Positions 36,044-43,936 of a stretch of DNA of 64,000 bases are shown here, piece by piece. Under the pieces are notes generated by a model. It was not told where the DNA came from. It searched no databases and saw nothing but the letters and a program-made list of their open reading frames with translations. This DNA is from Actinoallomurus liliacearum (GTDB lineage Bacteria > Actinomycetota > Actinomycetes > Streptosporangiales > Streptosporangiaceae), in NCBI RefSeq assembly GCF_039542035.1, contig NZ_BAABHJ010000023.1:434001-498000 (forward strand). The letters are read 5' to 3'. Every line of letters begins with the position of its first letter. Positions within the stretch are counted from its first letter, which is position 1. The translations under genes and the position numbers were made by a program.

Positions 36044-36658
36044 GTGTTGCTGATCTTCGGGTTCGCCGTTTTCTTCCGGACGGTGGGTCATGGTGACTTT
36101 CACTGCCCGCGCTGTGGAGGCGATCGGCGCTACCGGCGCCGGGTGGCCCGCCGGTGGTTCACGCTGTTCTTCCTGCCGGTGATCCCGCTGACCAAGGCCG
36201 GTGAGGTCGTCGAGTGCACCGCCTGCCGGGGCCGCTTCGGCCTCGGCGCCCTCCGCCTGCCGACGGCCCAGCAGATGGAGGCGGTCCTGCCCCTGGCCAT
36301 GCGCGCCGCCGCGGTGCTGGTCCTGTCCGCCGGTGACCGTTACGACGCGGACGCGCGGAGCCGCGCGGTCGAGGCGGTCCGCGGATACGGCGCGGCCGAC
36401 TTCGACGACGACGCGCTCGAGGTCGCCATCGACGAGCCGCCGCGCGACGCGGAAGAGGTGATCGCCACCGCCGGGGCGCAGCTCACCGCCGAGGCCCGGG
36501 AGTGGTTCCTGGCGCAGGCGGTCCGCATCGCCCTGGCCGACGGGGCGCTCAGCGACATCGAGCGCCAGGCGCTCCGCCTGGTCGCCGGCCGGCTGGGTCT
36601 CACGCCGGCGCACGCGTTCGGCGTGATCGCCACCACGGAGGGGGCCGCGCGCGAGTGA
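36044..36658 (+). CDS. Zinc-ribbon/TerB-like protein
   Basis: 204 residues. The N-terminal zinc ribbon uses C21-x2-C24 and C58-x2-C61 around RRRVARRWFTLFFLPVIPLTK, as in zinc-ribbon_15 proteins. The C-terminal ~130 residues are helical and resemble the TerB (DjlA/tellurite) domain, including WFLAQAVRIALADGALSDIERQAL, with the conserved acidic ADG-x-LSDxE pattern. Function unknown. GTG 36044 has GGAGGAGG upstream. The last six codons are already inside the 42-bp tandem repeat that follows. Confidence 0.78.
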   Translation: MLLIFGFAVFFRTVGHGDFHCPRCGGDRRYRRRVARRWFTLFFLPVIPLTKAGEVVECTACRGRFGLGALRLPTAQQMEAVLPLAMRAAAVLVLSAGDRYDADARSRAVEAVRGYGAADFDDDALEVAIDEPPRDAEEVIATAGAQLTAEAREWFLAQAVRIALADGALSDIERQALRLVAGRLGLTPAHAFGVIATTEGAARE

Positions 36659-36850
36659 GCGCGGCCCGACCGGCAGGATCGTGGGGCCGCGCGCGCGTGA
36701 GCGCGGCTCGACGGGCGGGGTCGAGGGGGCGTGTGCGCGTGAGGGCGGCCCGATCGGCGGGATCGAGGGGCCGCGCGTGAGTGAGGATGGCCTGTCCACC
36801 AGGATCGAGGGGCCACGCGTGAGCGAGCGCGGTCGGTCGGTCCGACCGAG
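36641..36850 (+). repeat. Five 42-bp tandem repeats over the end of the TerB-like gene
   Basis: Unit starts at 36641, 36683, 36725, 36767 and 36809, an exact 42-bp period, each opening GGGGCCGCGCG or close and containing a GTGAGCG-like block and a GATCG-like end. The stop codon of the zinc-ribbon gene (36656-36658) lies in unit 1. Confidence 0.85.
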
Positions 36851-36940
36851 GTACCGCGCGCGTCGGCGCGGCCGCGACAGCGAAGTGACCGGAAAGGCGT
36901 CCCCGACACGGGGATCGCCGTGACATGGCAGGAGCCGTCC

Positions 36941-37708
36941 GTGGAACCCGAGAAGCGCACCGCCCTGGTTCGGCGGCCGAGCCCGCGCCTGGCCGACGGG
37001 CTCGTGACCCACATCGACCGGACCCCGGTGGACGCCGGGTTGGCGGCGCGGCAGCACGAGGCGTACGTCGAGGCCCTGCGGGCGGCGGGCTGGCAGGTGC
37101 GCGAGCTTCCGGCGGCCGACGACCTCCCGGACGCCGTGTTCGTCGAGGACACCGTCGTCGTCTGCGACGGCCTCGCCCTGCTCGCCCGGCCCGGGGCGGC
37201 GGAGCGCCGCGCGGAGGTGGCCTCCGTGGAGCGGGTGGTCACGGAGCTGGGGCTCGAGGTCGCCCGGATCGATGGCGAGGCCACTCTGGACGGCGGTGAC
37301 GTGCTGCAGGTCGGGACGACCGTCTACGTGGGCCGCTCGGGCCGTACCAACGAGGACGCCATCTGCCTGGCGGCCCGGCTTCTCGGCACTCGTGGCCGGC
37401 ATGTCGTCCCGGTCCAGGTGGAGGGCTGCCTGCACCTGAAGACGGCGATGACGGCCCTGCCGGACGGCACGCTCATCGGCAACCCCGAGTGGGTGGACAC
37501 CTCGGTCCTGCCCGGCCTTCGTGTGGCGCCGGAGCCCTCAGGCGCGCACGTGGTCGTGCTGGGGGAGAAGCGGGTGCTCATCGCCGCGTCCGCGCCGCGT
37601 ACGGCGGACCAGCTCCGCGACGAGGGGTACGAGGTCTCCGCCGTGGACATCAGCGAGTTCGAGAAGATGGAGGGCTGCGTCACCTGCCTGTCCGTCCTCG
37701 TTCCCTGA
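36941..37708 (+). CDS. ddaH: Dimethylarginine dimethylaminohydrolase-type hydrolase
   Basis: 255 residues, the DDAH length. It hydrolyses methylated arginine to citrulline and methylamine, or arginine-like compounds in relatives. Evidence: RTALVRRPSPRLADGL opening, DAVFVEDTVVV (substrate acid), ATLDGGDVLQVG, His165 in GCLHLKT and the catalytic Cys249 in EGCVTCLSVLV. The Cys-His pair and family layout are intact. GTG 36941 with AGGAG six bases upstream; GTG 36920 is an alternative. It is followed by the leuA leader region. Confidence 0.88.
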   Translation: MEPEKRTALVRRPSPRLADGLVTHIDRTPVDAGLAARQHEAYVEALRAAGWQVRELPAADDLPDAVFVEDTVVVCDGLALLARPGAAERRAEVASVERVVTELGLEVARIDGEATLDGGDVLQVGTTVYVGRSGRTNEDAICLAARLLGTRGRHVVPVQVEGCLHLKTAMTALPDGTLIGNPEWVDTSVLPGLRVAPEPSGAHVVVLGEKRVLIAASAPRTADQLRDEGYEVSAVDISEFEKMEGCVTCLSVLVP

Positions 37709-37763
37709 TCGACGGCGGACCACCGCGAAAGTCTCCCGGCGGACTCCGCGTCGCCCGGCCGCG

Positions 37764-37781
37764 GGTCCACGGCCGTGGACC
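37764..37781. terminator. Palindrome after the DDAH gene
   Basis: GGTCCACGG/CCGTGGACC is a perfect 9-bp palindrome 56 bases after the DDAH stop. It may terminate that transcript ahead of the leuA promoter; the lack of a loop makes this uncertain. Confidence 0.35.
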
Positions 37782-37829
37782 GACGTGTCGGCGGGGAAAC
37801 ACCTCGGTCGTCTCACTGAATGGGACCGA

Positions 37830-37860
37830 TTGGGACGATGCGGATGCGATCTGTTACCTT
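37830..37860 (+). promoter_or_regulatory. Probable leuA leader promoter
   Basis: TTGGGA (-35, 37830-37835) and TACCTT (-10, 37855-37860, TAnnnT) with a 19-base spacer. The -10 lies 7 bases before GTG 37868, which fits a leaderless transcript start, common in actinobacteria. It is assigned by eye. Confidence 0.5.
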
Positions 37861-37867
37861 GTACGAC

Positions 37868-37915
37868 GTGCTGTGCGAGCTGCTCCTCCTTAGCGGCCGC
37901 GGCGGGGGCCTGTAA
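37868..37915 (+). CDS. leuL: leuA leader peptide with four consecutive leucines
   Basis: A 15-codon reading frame V-L-C-E-L-L-L-L-S-G-R-G-G-G-L with TAA stop at 37913-37915. The four leucine codons at 37880-37891 (CTG CTC CTC CTT) are the hallmark of a leucine attenuator: scarce charged tRNA-Leu would stall a ribosome here and change folding of the RNA that follows. A longer form from ATG 37844 would give 23 residues with no good ribosome site. The 9-base spacing after a TAnnnT box favours a leaderless GTG start. It sits 75 bases upstream of leuA. Confidence 0.65.
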   Translation: MLCELLLLSGRGGGL

Positions 37916-37937
37916 CAGGTCGGCTCCCTCGCCGCGG
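37897..37937 (+). promoter_or_regulatory. leuA attenuator hairpin
   Basis: CCGCGGCG (37897-37904) and CGCCGCGG (37930-37937) form a perfect 8-bp stem that begins inside the leader peptide and encloses a smaller CCTGT-A-ACAGG hairpin. A ribosome stalled on the leucine codons would cover the left arm. There is no clear poly-U run, so it may act on translation or be an intermediate structure. Confidence 0.55.
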
Positions 37938-37990
37938 AGCTTCGACGTGACCGTCGGCCGCAGGCACCTGTCTCGGGAGCATCCCTTTCC

Positions 37991-39700
37991 ATGAATCCTC
38001 GTATCAAGCAACAGCCCAGTCCCATGCCCTTCGGCCGGTACGCCCCTTTCGAACCGGTCGATCTGCCGGACCGCACCTGGCCGAGCAAGACGATCACGAA
38101 GGCCCCGCGGTGGCTGTCCACCGACCTGCGTGACGGCAACCAGGCGCTCATCGACCCGATGAGCCCGGCGCGCAAGCTGGCCATGTTCGAGCTGCTGGTC
38201 CGCATGGGCTACAAGGAGATCGAGGTCGGCTTCCCGTCGGCCAGCCAGACGGACTTCGACTTCGTCCGCCAGCTGATCGAAGAGGACCGGATCCCCGCCG
38301 ACGTGCAGATCTCCGTCCTCACCCAGGCGCGCGAGGAGCTGATCGAGCGTACGGCCCAGGCGCTGGCCGGTTCGCCCCGCGCGACGATCCACCTGTACAA
38401 CGCGACCGCGCCGCTGTTCCGCCGCGTGGTCTTCGGCATCGACCGGGACGACTGCAAGGCGCTGGCCGTGCAGGGCACCCAGCACGTGATGAAGTACGCC
38501 GAGAAGTACCTCGGCGACTGCGACTTCGGCTACGAGTACAGCCCGGAGATCTTCATCGACACCGAGCTGGAGTTCGCGCTCGAGGTCTGCGAAGCGGTCA
38601 TGGACGTCTGGGAGCCGGGGCCCGACCGAGAGATCATCCTGAACCTGCCGTCCACGATCGAGCGGTCCACGCCGAACGTCTACGCCGACCAGATCGAGTG
38701 GATGAGCCGCAACCTGTCCCGCCGCGAGCACATCGCGCTGTCGGTGCACCCGCACAACGACCGCGGCACCGGCGTGGCCTCCGCCGAACTGGCGGTGCTG
38801 GCCGGCGCCGACCGCGTCGAGGGCTGCCTGTTCGGCAACGGCGAGCGTACGGGCAACGTCTGCCTGGTGACGCTGGGCATGAACCTCTTCTCCCAGGGCA
38901 TCGACCCGCAGATCGACTTCTCCGACATCGACGAGATCCGCCGTACCGTCGAGTACTGCAACCAGATCCCCGTACACGAGCGTCACCCGTACGCCGGCGA
39001 CCTCGTCTACACCTCCTTCTCCGGCTCCCACCAGGACGCGATCAAGAAGGGCTTCGACGCCCTGGAGCGCGACGCGGCGGCCGCCGGTGTTCCGGTGGAC
39101 GAGTTCCGCTGGGCGCTGCCGTACCTCCCGATCGACCCAAAGGACGTCGGCCGGTCGTACGAAGCGGTCATCAGGGTCAACAGCCAGTCCGGCAAGGGCG
39201 GCGTGGCCTACATCATGAAGACCGAGCACTCCCTCGACCTGCCGCGCAAGCTGCAGATCGACTTCTCCCGTGTCGTCCAGGAGCACACCGACGGCGAGGG
39301 CGGCGAGGTGACGCCCGAGCAGATGTGGGAGATCTTCGAGGGGGAGTTCCTGACGAACGGCCCGCGGGTCGGCCTGCTGGCCCACCGTGCCAGTTCCCGC
39401 GTCGACGAGAAGGACGTCCTCAACGTCGACCTGCGCATCAACGGTGAGATCCGCGAGATCGAGGGCATCGGCAACGGCCCGATCTCCGCGTTCATCGACG
39501 CGCTCGCCGCGGTCGGCGTCCAGGCCCGGGTGCTGGACTACACCGAGCACGCCCTGTCGGCCGGTAGCGACGCGAAGGCGGCGGCGTACGTCGAGTGTCA
39601 GGTCGGCGACGAGGTGCTGTGGGGCGTCGGGATCGACGGCAACACGGTGACCGCCTCGCTCAAGGCGGTGCTGTCCGCCGTCAACCGCGCGGGTCGCTGA
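37991..39700 (+). CDS. leuA: 2-isopropylmalate synthase
   Basis: 569 residues, the long actinobacterial LeuA type. First step of leucine biosynthesis: condensation of acetyl-CoA with 2-oxoisovalerate. Motifs: STDLRDGNQALIDPM near residue 40, the LSVHPHNDRGTG metal motif near 250 (HxH pair), GCLFGNGERTGNV near 280, and the C-terminal regulatory LeuA dimer domain with NGEIREIEGIGNGP, where leucine binds for feedback inhibition. Expression appears to be controlled by the leader peptide upstream. A terminator hairpin follows. Confidence 0.96.
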   Translation: MNPRIKQQPSPMPFGRYAPFEPVDLPDRTWPSKTITKAPRWLSTDLRDGNQALIDPMSPARKLAMFELLVRMGYKEIEVGFPSASQTDFDFVRQLIEEDRIPADVQISVLTQAREELIERTAQALAGSPRATIHLYNATAPLFRRVVFGIDRDDCKALAVQGTQHVMKYAEKYLGDCDFGYEYSPEIFIDTELEFALEVCEAVMDVWEPGPDREIILNLPSTIERSTPNVYADQIEWMSRNLSRREHIALSVHPHNDRGTGVASAELAVLAGADRVEGCLFGNGERTGNVCLVTLGMNLFSQGIDPQIDFSDIDEIRRTVEYCNQIPVHERHPYAGDLVYTSFSGSHQDAIKKGFDALERDAAAAGVPVDEFRWALPYLPIDPKDVGRSYEAVIRVNSQSGKGGVAYIMKTEHSLDLPRKLQIDFSRVVQEHTDGEGGEVTPEQMWEIFEGEFLTNGPRVGLLAHRASSRVDEKDVLNVDLRINGEIREIEGIGNGPISAFIDALAAVGVQARVLDYTEHALSAGSDAKAAAYVECQVGDEVLWGVGIDGNTVTASLKAVLSAVNRAGR

Positions 39701-39720
39701 CCTCTCTGTAGAAAGACGTG

Positions 39721-39754
39721 CCGTTCGGCCCCTCGAACCCTGGGGGCCGAGCGG
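39721..39754. terminator. Hairpin between leuA and the emfourin gene
   Basis: CCGTTCGGCCCC pairs with GGGGCCGAGCGG (two mismatches) around a 10-base loop, 21 bases past leuA and just beyond the convergent small gene. Confidence 0.6.
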
Positions 39755-39785
39755 CCCGGCCGAGTCGCGCCCTCACAAAGGGCGA

Positions 39786-40040
39786 TCAACGGCCGTGGGC
39801 CAGGACGTAGTCGACGAGTTCCCGGAGCGGTCCGCACAGGTCCGTCTCCGCGATCGGTACGCAGTGGTCGTCCACCTCGACCTCGTACACGAACCGGTCG
39901 GCGGCCGGGGTGGGCTCCGGCACGTCATCGAGGTCGATCTCGTCGACCAGCCTGGCCACCGTCGGATGGTCCGCCGAGTCGACCTCGGCACGGCGGACCA
40001 TTCCGGCGAATCCTCCGCTGCGGGTGACGGCCACCTTCAC
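39786..40040 (-). CDS. Emfourin-type protealysin inhibitor
   Basis: 84 residues. Start KVAVTRSGGFAGMVRRAEVD followed by RFVYEVEVDD and ELVDYVLAHG, the pattern of emfourin, a small protein inhibitor of M4 peptidases of the protealysin type. Its GTG start overlaps the TGA of the upstream peptidase by four bases (GTGA), so the two are translationally coupled. It is cytoplasmic, without a signal sequence, like its partner. Binding is expected by family knowledge but not shown here. Confidence 0.83.
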   Translation of the reverse strand: MKVAVTRSGGFAGMVRRAEVDSADHPTVARLVDEIDLDDVPEPTPAADRFVYEVEVDDHCVPIAETDLCGPLRELVDYVLAHGR

Positions 40041-41074
40041 GCGATCTCCACGCCCACGGTCGTCCACGCCTGACGTACGGCGTCGCTCTCCGCGCCCTTC
40101 ACGCCGAAGAGCCTGCCCGCGCATTCGGCCGTCATGCGGGCGAACGTCGCGAAATCCGCGTCCTTCGGCAGGTGACCACCGGTGAGCGTCTCGTACCAGA
40201 TCCGCCCGGCCTTCTCCCAGGCGTGACCGCCGATCGCGGCCGCGGCGAGGTAGAACGCGCGGTTGGGGATCCCGGAGTTGATGTGCACGCCGCCGTTGTC
40301 GCGGGTCGTCTGCACGAAGTGCGCCATATCGGCGGGCTGCGGGTCCTTGCCGAGGTTCGGGTCGTCGTACGCGGTGCCGGGGGCCTTCATCGAGCGCAGC
40401 GCGACGCCGTGCACCCCGGCGGCGAACATGCCCTGGCCGATCAGCCAGTCGGCCTGGTCGGCGGTCTGGCCGAGGTGGTACTGCTTCACGAGCGAGCCGA
40501 AGACGTCCGACAGCGACTCGTTCAGGGCGCCGCTCTGCCCCGTGTAGTCCAGGCCGCCGGAGTACTGCGTGACGCCGTGGGTGAGCTCGTGCCCGGTGAC
40601 GTCGAGTGGTCCGGTGAAGGTCGTGAAGACCTTCCGGTCGCCGTCGCCGTAGACCATCTGGGAGCCGTCCCAGAAGGCGTTGTCGTAGTCGACGGCGTAG
40701 TGCACGCTCGCGACGAGCGGCAGCCCGGCGCCGTCGATCGAGTCGCGGCCGTACGCGCTGCGGTAGAAGTCGAAGGTGACGCCGAGCCAGTCGTAGATCT
40801 CGTCGGCGGATCGGTCGCCGGTCGCCGGGGCGCCCTCGGAGCGGACCGTCCTGCCGGGCAGCCGGTCGTGGTGCCCGGCGTCGTGGATCGTCCGCTTCGC
40901 GACCGCGGGTCCGGTCGTCGGCTCGGCGGAGGCGATCAGCTGCGCGGCCGCGCGCGCGTCACGCTGCCCGCTGTCGATGACCAGCGTCCGCTGCGCGGAC
41001 TCGCGCAGCCGCTCGTCACGGTGGTTCTCGGCGATGTGGTCCAGGACGTGTGGGGGGACGATTGCGCATCTCAT
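40037..41074 (-). CDS. M4-family metallopeptidase, protealysin-like
   Basis: 345 residues. The thermolysin zinc motif is HELTH in VTGHELTHGVTQYSGG, with the third ligand in the NESLSDVFG segment (GALNESLSD) and the catalytic histidine in DNGGVHINSGIPN. The short N-terminal propeptide MRCAIVPPHVLDHI and the lack of a signal peptide are typical of the protealysin group, which needs no long thermolysin propeptide. ATG 41074; upstream starts add a non-conserved leader. Coupled to an emfourin gene. Substrate and localisation unknown. Confidence 0.88.
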   Translation of the reverse strand: MRCAIVPPHVLDHIAENHRDERLRESAQRTLVIDSGQRDARAAAQLIASAEPTTGPAVAKRTIHDAGHHDRLPGRTVRSEGAPATGDRSADEIYDWLGVTFDFYRSAYGRDSIDGAGLPLVASVHYAVDYDNAFWDGSQMVYGDGDRKVFTTFTGPLDVTGHELTHGVTQYSGGLDYTGQSGALNESLSDVFGSLVKQYHLGQTADQADWLIGQGMFAAGVHGVALRSMKAPGTAYDDPNLGKDPQPADMAHFVQTTRDNGGVHINSGIPNRAFYLAAAAIGGHAWEKAGRIWYETLTGGHLPKDADFATFARMTAECAGRLFGVKGAESDAVRQAWTTVGVEIA

Positions 41075-41180
41075 GGAGCCACGCTCCCACGCGACTGCCC
41101 TCCCCACCACGCATTACCCGGGCCGCATCCGGTCACGGACCGTCAAAGGCCGATTCCGCAGTGGAACTATCGGCGCTTCC

Positions 41181-41597
41181 TCACCAATCGCCCCCGTAGT
41201 CACCGTCGTAGTCGACGACGTCCTCGTGGACGACGTGCTCGATGACCTCGACGTGCTCGTGTTCGTCATCGTCGAGCAACTCGTTGACGACCATGCCGCC
41301 GACGAACCCGGCCGCGCCCGCGGCGGCGACACTGCCGATACCGAACTGCCGCCCATGGTGGTGCTCGTGCTCGTAGTCCGGGTAGTAACCCGGCTGCTGG
41401 TAACCCTGCTGGTAGCCCGGCTGCGGGTACCCGTGCTGGTATCCCGGTTGCGGATAGCCGCTCTGCGCCTGGAGGAACTCGATCCAGCGCTGCGCGCACG
41501 CCGCACAGCAGCGTACGGGGCGCGGCGCCCCCCACTGCGGCGTCCAGGTGATCTCCTGGGTGGCCATGCCGTGTGAGGCGTCGAAGAAACAGGTCAA
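41181..41597 (-). CDS. Hypothetical protein with CxxC, Tyr/Pro/Gln repeats and membrane segment
   Basis: 138 residues. An N-terminal part with CCAACAQRW (a C-x2-C pair, preceded by Cys) is followed by GYPQPGYQ-type repeats, a Gly/Ala-rich hydrophobic stretch (IGSVAAAGAAGFVGGMVVNEL) and an acidic His/Glu/Asp tail. TTG 41597 is the likely start because AGGAGAA lies a few bases upstream. Function unknown. The His/Asp-rich tail could bind metal, which is inference. It is divergent from recO. Confidence 0.6.
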   Translation of the reverse strand: MTCFFDASHGMATQEITWTPQWGAPRPVRCCAACAQRWIEFLQAQSGYPQPGYQHGYPQPGYQQGYQQPGYYPDYEHEHHHGRQFGIGSVAAAGAAGFVGGMVVNELLDDDEHEHVEVIEHVVHEDVVDYDGDYGGDW

Positions 41598-41714
41598 CGT
41601 TTTCTCCTGAGACGTCGGCTAGTACGAGGGTGATGATCGGATCGTCAGGTCAACGACCTTGGACGGTAGCGGGTTCCTGCCGGTTCCACCCGGCGCCTGC
41701 GGGACAATGGACGG

Positions 41715-42533
41715 GTGAGTCTCTATCGTGACGAAGGCGTCGTCCTCCGCACCCAGAAACTGGGCGAGGCGGACCGCATCGTGACGATCCTTACCCGTCG
41801 CAGCGGACGGGTACGCGCCGCCGCCAAGGGCATCCGCAAGACCAAGTCGCGGTTCGGCGCCCGCCTGGAGCCGTTCACGCACGTGGACCTGCAGTTGTAC
41901 GAGCGCCGCTCCCTCGATCTCATCACGCAGGCCGAGACGCTGCGCCCGTACGGCGAGCGCCTCGTCTTCGACTACCCGCGCTACACGGCCGGCACGGCGA
42001 TGCTGGAGACCGCCGAGAAGCTGACCCCGATCGAGAAGGAACCGGCACTGCGGCAGTTCCTGCTCGTCATCGGCGGGCTGCGGACCCTCGTGGAGGGCGG
42101 GCACGATCCCCGTCTCGTCCTCGACGCCTATTTCCTGCGCTCGCTGGCCATCGCGGGCTACGCGCCGGCGCTCGAGGAGTGCGCGCGCTGCGGGGAGCGC
42201 ACCGGCCGGGCGTTCGCGATCGCGGCCGGCGGTATGGTGTGCGGATCCTGCCGTCCGCCCGGGTCCGCCAGTCCCGCCGAGGCGACGGTCGGCCTGATGA
42301 TCGCTCTGCTGCGCGGCGACTGGGAGCGCGCGGACGGCAGCGAGCCGAGGCATCGGGTGGAGTGCAGCGGCCTCGTCGCGGCCTACCTCCAGTGGCATCT
42401 GGAGCACGGGATCCGCTCCCTCAAGCACGTGGAGCGTGAGAGGCCGGGTGCGACCATCGCGCAGGAGCGCGAGGTGCCGGGCGAGCGGGCGGCGTTGTTC
42501 CACGGCACGATGCCGAACACGACCAATGAGTGA
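41715..42533 (+). CDS. recO: DNA repair protein RecO
   Basis: 272 residues. The OB-fold N-terminus begins LYRDEGVVLRTQKLGEADRIVTILTRRSG and the C-terminal helical domain holds the zinc finger CARCGER ... CGSC near residues 155-180. RecO helps load RecA at gaps within the RecFOR pathway. GTG 41715 start. uppS follows 15 bases later, the common actinobacterial pair. Confidence 0.94.
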   Translation: MSLYRDEGVVLRTQKLGEADRIVTILTRRSGRVRAAAKGIRKTKSRFGARLEPFTHVDLQLYERRSLDLITQAETLRPYGERLVFDYPRYTAGTAMLETAEKLTPIEKEPALRQFLLVIGGLRTLVEGGHDPRLVLDAYFLRSLAIAGYAPALEECARCGERTGRAFAIAAGGMVCGSCRPPGSASPAEATVGLMIALLRGDWERADGSEPRHRVECSGLVAAYLQWHLEHGIRSLKHVERERPGATIAQEREVPGERAALFHGTMPNTTNE

Positions 42534-42548
42534 GGAGAACACCGGACC

Positions 42549-43373
42549 ATGAGGGGCGTACAGCCGCCGGACCCGCACAAGAGCGGCGCACGGCCGCCCG
42601 CGATCCCCAAGGATCTCATTCCCCGGCACGTCGCCGTCGTCATGGACGGCAACGGGCGGTGGGCGAAGGAACGCGGCCTGCCGCGTACCGAGGGCCACAA
42701 GATGGGGGAGCACTCCCTCTTCGATGTGATCATGGGGGCGATCGAGCTCGGCGTGCCGTACCTGTCGGCGTACGCGTTCTCGACGGAGAACTGGCGGCGG
42801 TCGCCGGAGGAGGTGCGCTTCCTCATGGGCTTCAACCGTGACGTGATCCGCCGCCGCCGCGACCAGTTGAACGCCATGGGCGTCCGCGTACGCTGGGCCG
42901 GCCGCCGCCCGAAGCTGTGGCGCAGCGTCATCAAGGAGCTCGAGGACGCCGAGCGCATGACCGAGCGGAACAGCGTCCTCACCCTGCAGTTCTGCGTGAA
43001 CTACGGCGGCCGTGCCGAGATCGCGGACGCCGCCGCGGCCATAGCCCGTGACGTCCAGGCCGGCAGGCTGCGCCCTGAGAAGATCAACGAGAAGGTCTTC
43101 GCGCGGTACCTGTACCGGCCGGAGATTCCGGACGTCGACCTCTTCCTGCGCCCGTCGGGCGAGCAGCGCAGCTCCAACTTCCTGGTGTGGCAGGCGGCGT
43201 ACGCCGAGTTCGTCTACCAGGACGTGCTGTGGCCGGACTTCGACCGCCGCCACTTCTGGCAGGCCTGCGAGCAGTACGCCCGCCGCGACCGCCGCTTCGG
43301 CGGCGCGATCCCCAACGAGGTCACCGAGGCCGAGATCGGCGCCGACGACGAAGAGCCCGCCCCCGCCCGCTGA
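42549..43373 (+). CDS. uppS: Isoprenyl (undecaprenyl/decaprenyl) diphosphate synthase
   Basis: 274 residues of the cis-prenyltransferase family, which builds the C50/C55 lipid carrier for cell-wall synthesis. Catalytic motif HVAVVMDGNGRWAKERGL (with the metal-binding Asp), GHKMGEHSLFDV, YAFSTENWRR and the C-terminal FLRPSGEQRSSNFLVWQAAYAEF are all present. ATG 42549 has GAGGAG eleven bases upstream. A strong terminator comes about 120 bases after the stop. Confidence 0.95.
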   Translation: MRGVQPPDPHKSGARPPAIPKDLIPRHVAVVMDGNGRWAKERGLPRTEGHKMGEHSLFDVIMGAIELGVPYLSAYAFSTENWRRSPEEVRFLMGFNRDVIRRRRDQLNAMGVRVRWAGRRPKLWRSVIKELEDAERMTERNSVLTLQFCVNYGGRAEIADAAAAIARDVQAGRLRPEKINEKVFARYLYRPEIPDVDLFLRPSGEQRSSNFLVWQAAYAEFVYQDVLWPDFDRRHFWQACEQYARRDRRFGGAIPNEVTEAEIGADDEEPAPAR

Positions 43374-43491
43374 GCGACCTGGCCGCGCGCCCTCGCTAGC
43401 ACGAAGGTGTCGGTTGTCGCCTTCGTCATGGCGCCGCCGCAGCGTCCTTGTGCTGCTACGGCTGGCAGGGTGTCGATACCGGGCCAACGAA

Positions 43492-43520
43492 AAAGCGGCC
43501 CCTCTGCGAGGGGCCGCTTT
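43492..43520. terminator. Strong hairpin terminator after uppS
   Basis: AAAGCGGCCCCTC-TGC-GAGGGGCCGCTTT is a perfect 13-bp stem with A/T ends, so it works in both directions: uppS on the plus strand and the small gene at 43548-43736 on the minus. A close relative of it occurs at 43904-43936. Confidence 0.9.
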
Positions 43521-43547
43521 GTTGGTGGCAGGGCGCTGTGCCCTACG

Positions 43548-43736
43548 TCAGTTCTTCTTGGCGTCCCCGGTGTCCTTGCCCGACCGCATATCCCGGACGG
43601 TGGTCACCGCGTGGCCGATCGCCAGACCCGTCCCGACAGCGGCGACCATGCCGGGCCTGCCGTCGGTGACCGCCATGGCGGTCCCGCCCGCCACAGCGGC
43701 TGCACCCGAGGCGATGGCTTCGGTCTTCTTGCTCAT
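43548..43736 (-). CDS. Small Ala/Gly-rich hypothetical protein
   Basis: 62 residues from ATG 43736: MSKKTEAIASGAAAVAGG followed by a Gly/Ala/Val-rich middle and a charged C-terminus ending KDTGDAKKN. It could be a small membrane-associated or disordered protein. An in-frame ATG at 43748 adds four residues. It lies between two related terminators, which suggests a real monocistronic transcript, but no family is recognised. Another reading frame through the same stretch is less plausible. Confidence 0.45.
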   Translation of the reverse strand: MSKKTEAIASGAAAVAGGTAMAVTDGRPGMVAAVGTGLAIGHAVTTVRDMRSGKDTGDAKKN

Positions 43737-43903
43737 GGGAGTCCCCATTCATCTGCGCTTCGCCCCGCACGTAGCGGGACGGCTCCAGTCCTTATGACGG
43801 AGTTGATGGGGACTGTACGGAACGTGGCTGATCGGCAACCGTGACTTCGCACATTTCGGCGGCTCGCCGGATATTCCGGCAGGCGGTCCGTGTCGGATCA
43901 ACG

Positions 43904-43936
43904 ACGAAGCGGCCCCTCTGCGAGAGGCCGCTTCGT
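43904..43936. terminator. Second hairpin, related to the uppS terminator
   Basis: ACGAAGCGGCC pairs with GGCCGCTTCGT around CCTCTGCGAGA, which is almost the same core (GCGGCCCCTCTGCGAG) as the 43492-43520 hairpin. The bases before both (GTGTCG-AT-CAACGA type) are also alike, pointing to duplication. It now stands at the end of a decayed MFS gene. Confidence 0.75.

Noticed and set aside
36017..37435. 472-codon minus-strand frame across the TerB-like and DDAH genes
   Set aside because: The plus-strand genes have clear family motifs and ribosome sites; the antisense product is low-complexity and its apparent repeats are only the 42-bp array read backwards.
37961..37985. CTCGGGAGCATCC before leuA as another end of the hairpin element
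   Set aside because: Only a short match to one end, with no second end at the right distance.
37538..39550. 670-codon minus-strand frame opposite leuA
   Set aside because: Antisense shadow of a conserved gene; Asp/Val/His-rich with no recognisable domain.
41619..43487. 622-codon minus-strand frame opposite recO and uppS
   Set aside because: Shadow of two well-supported genes.
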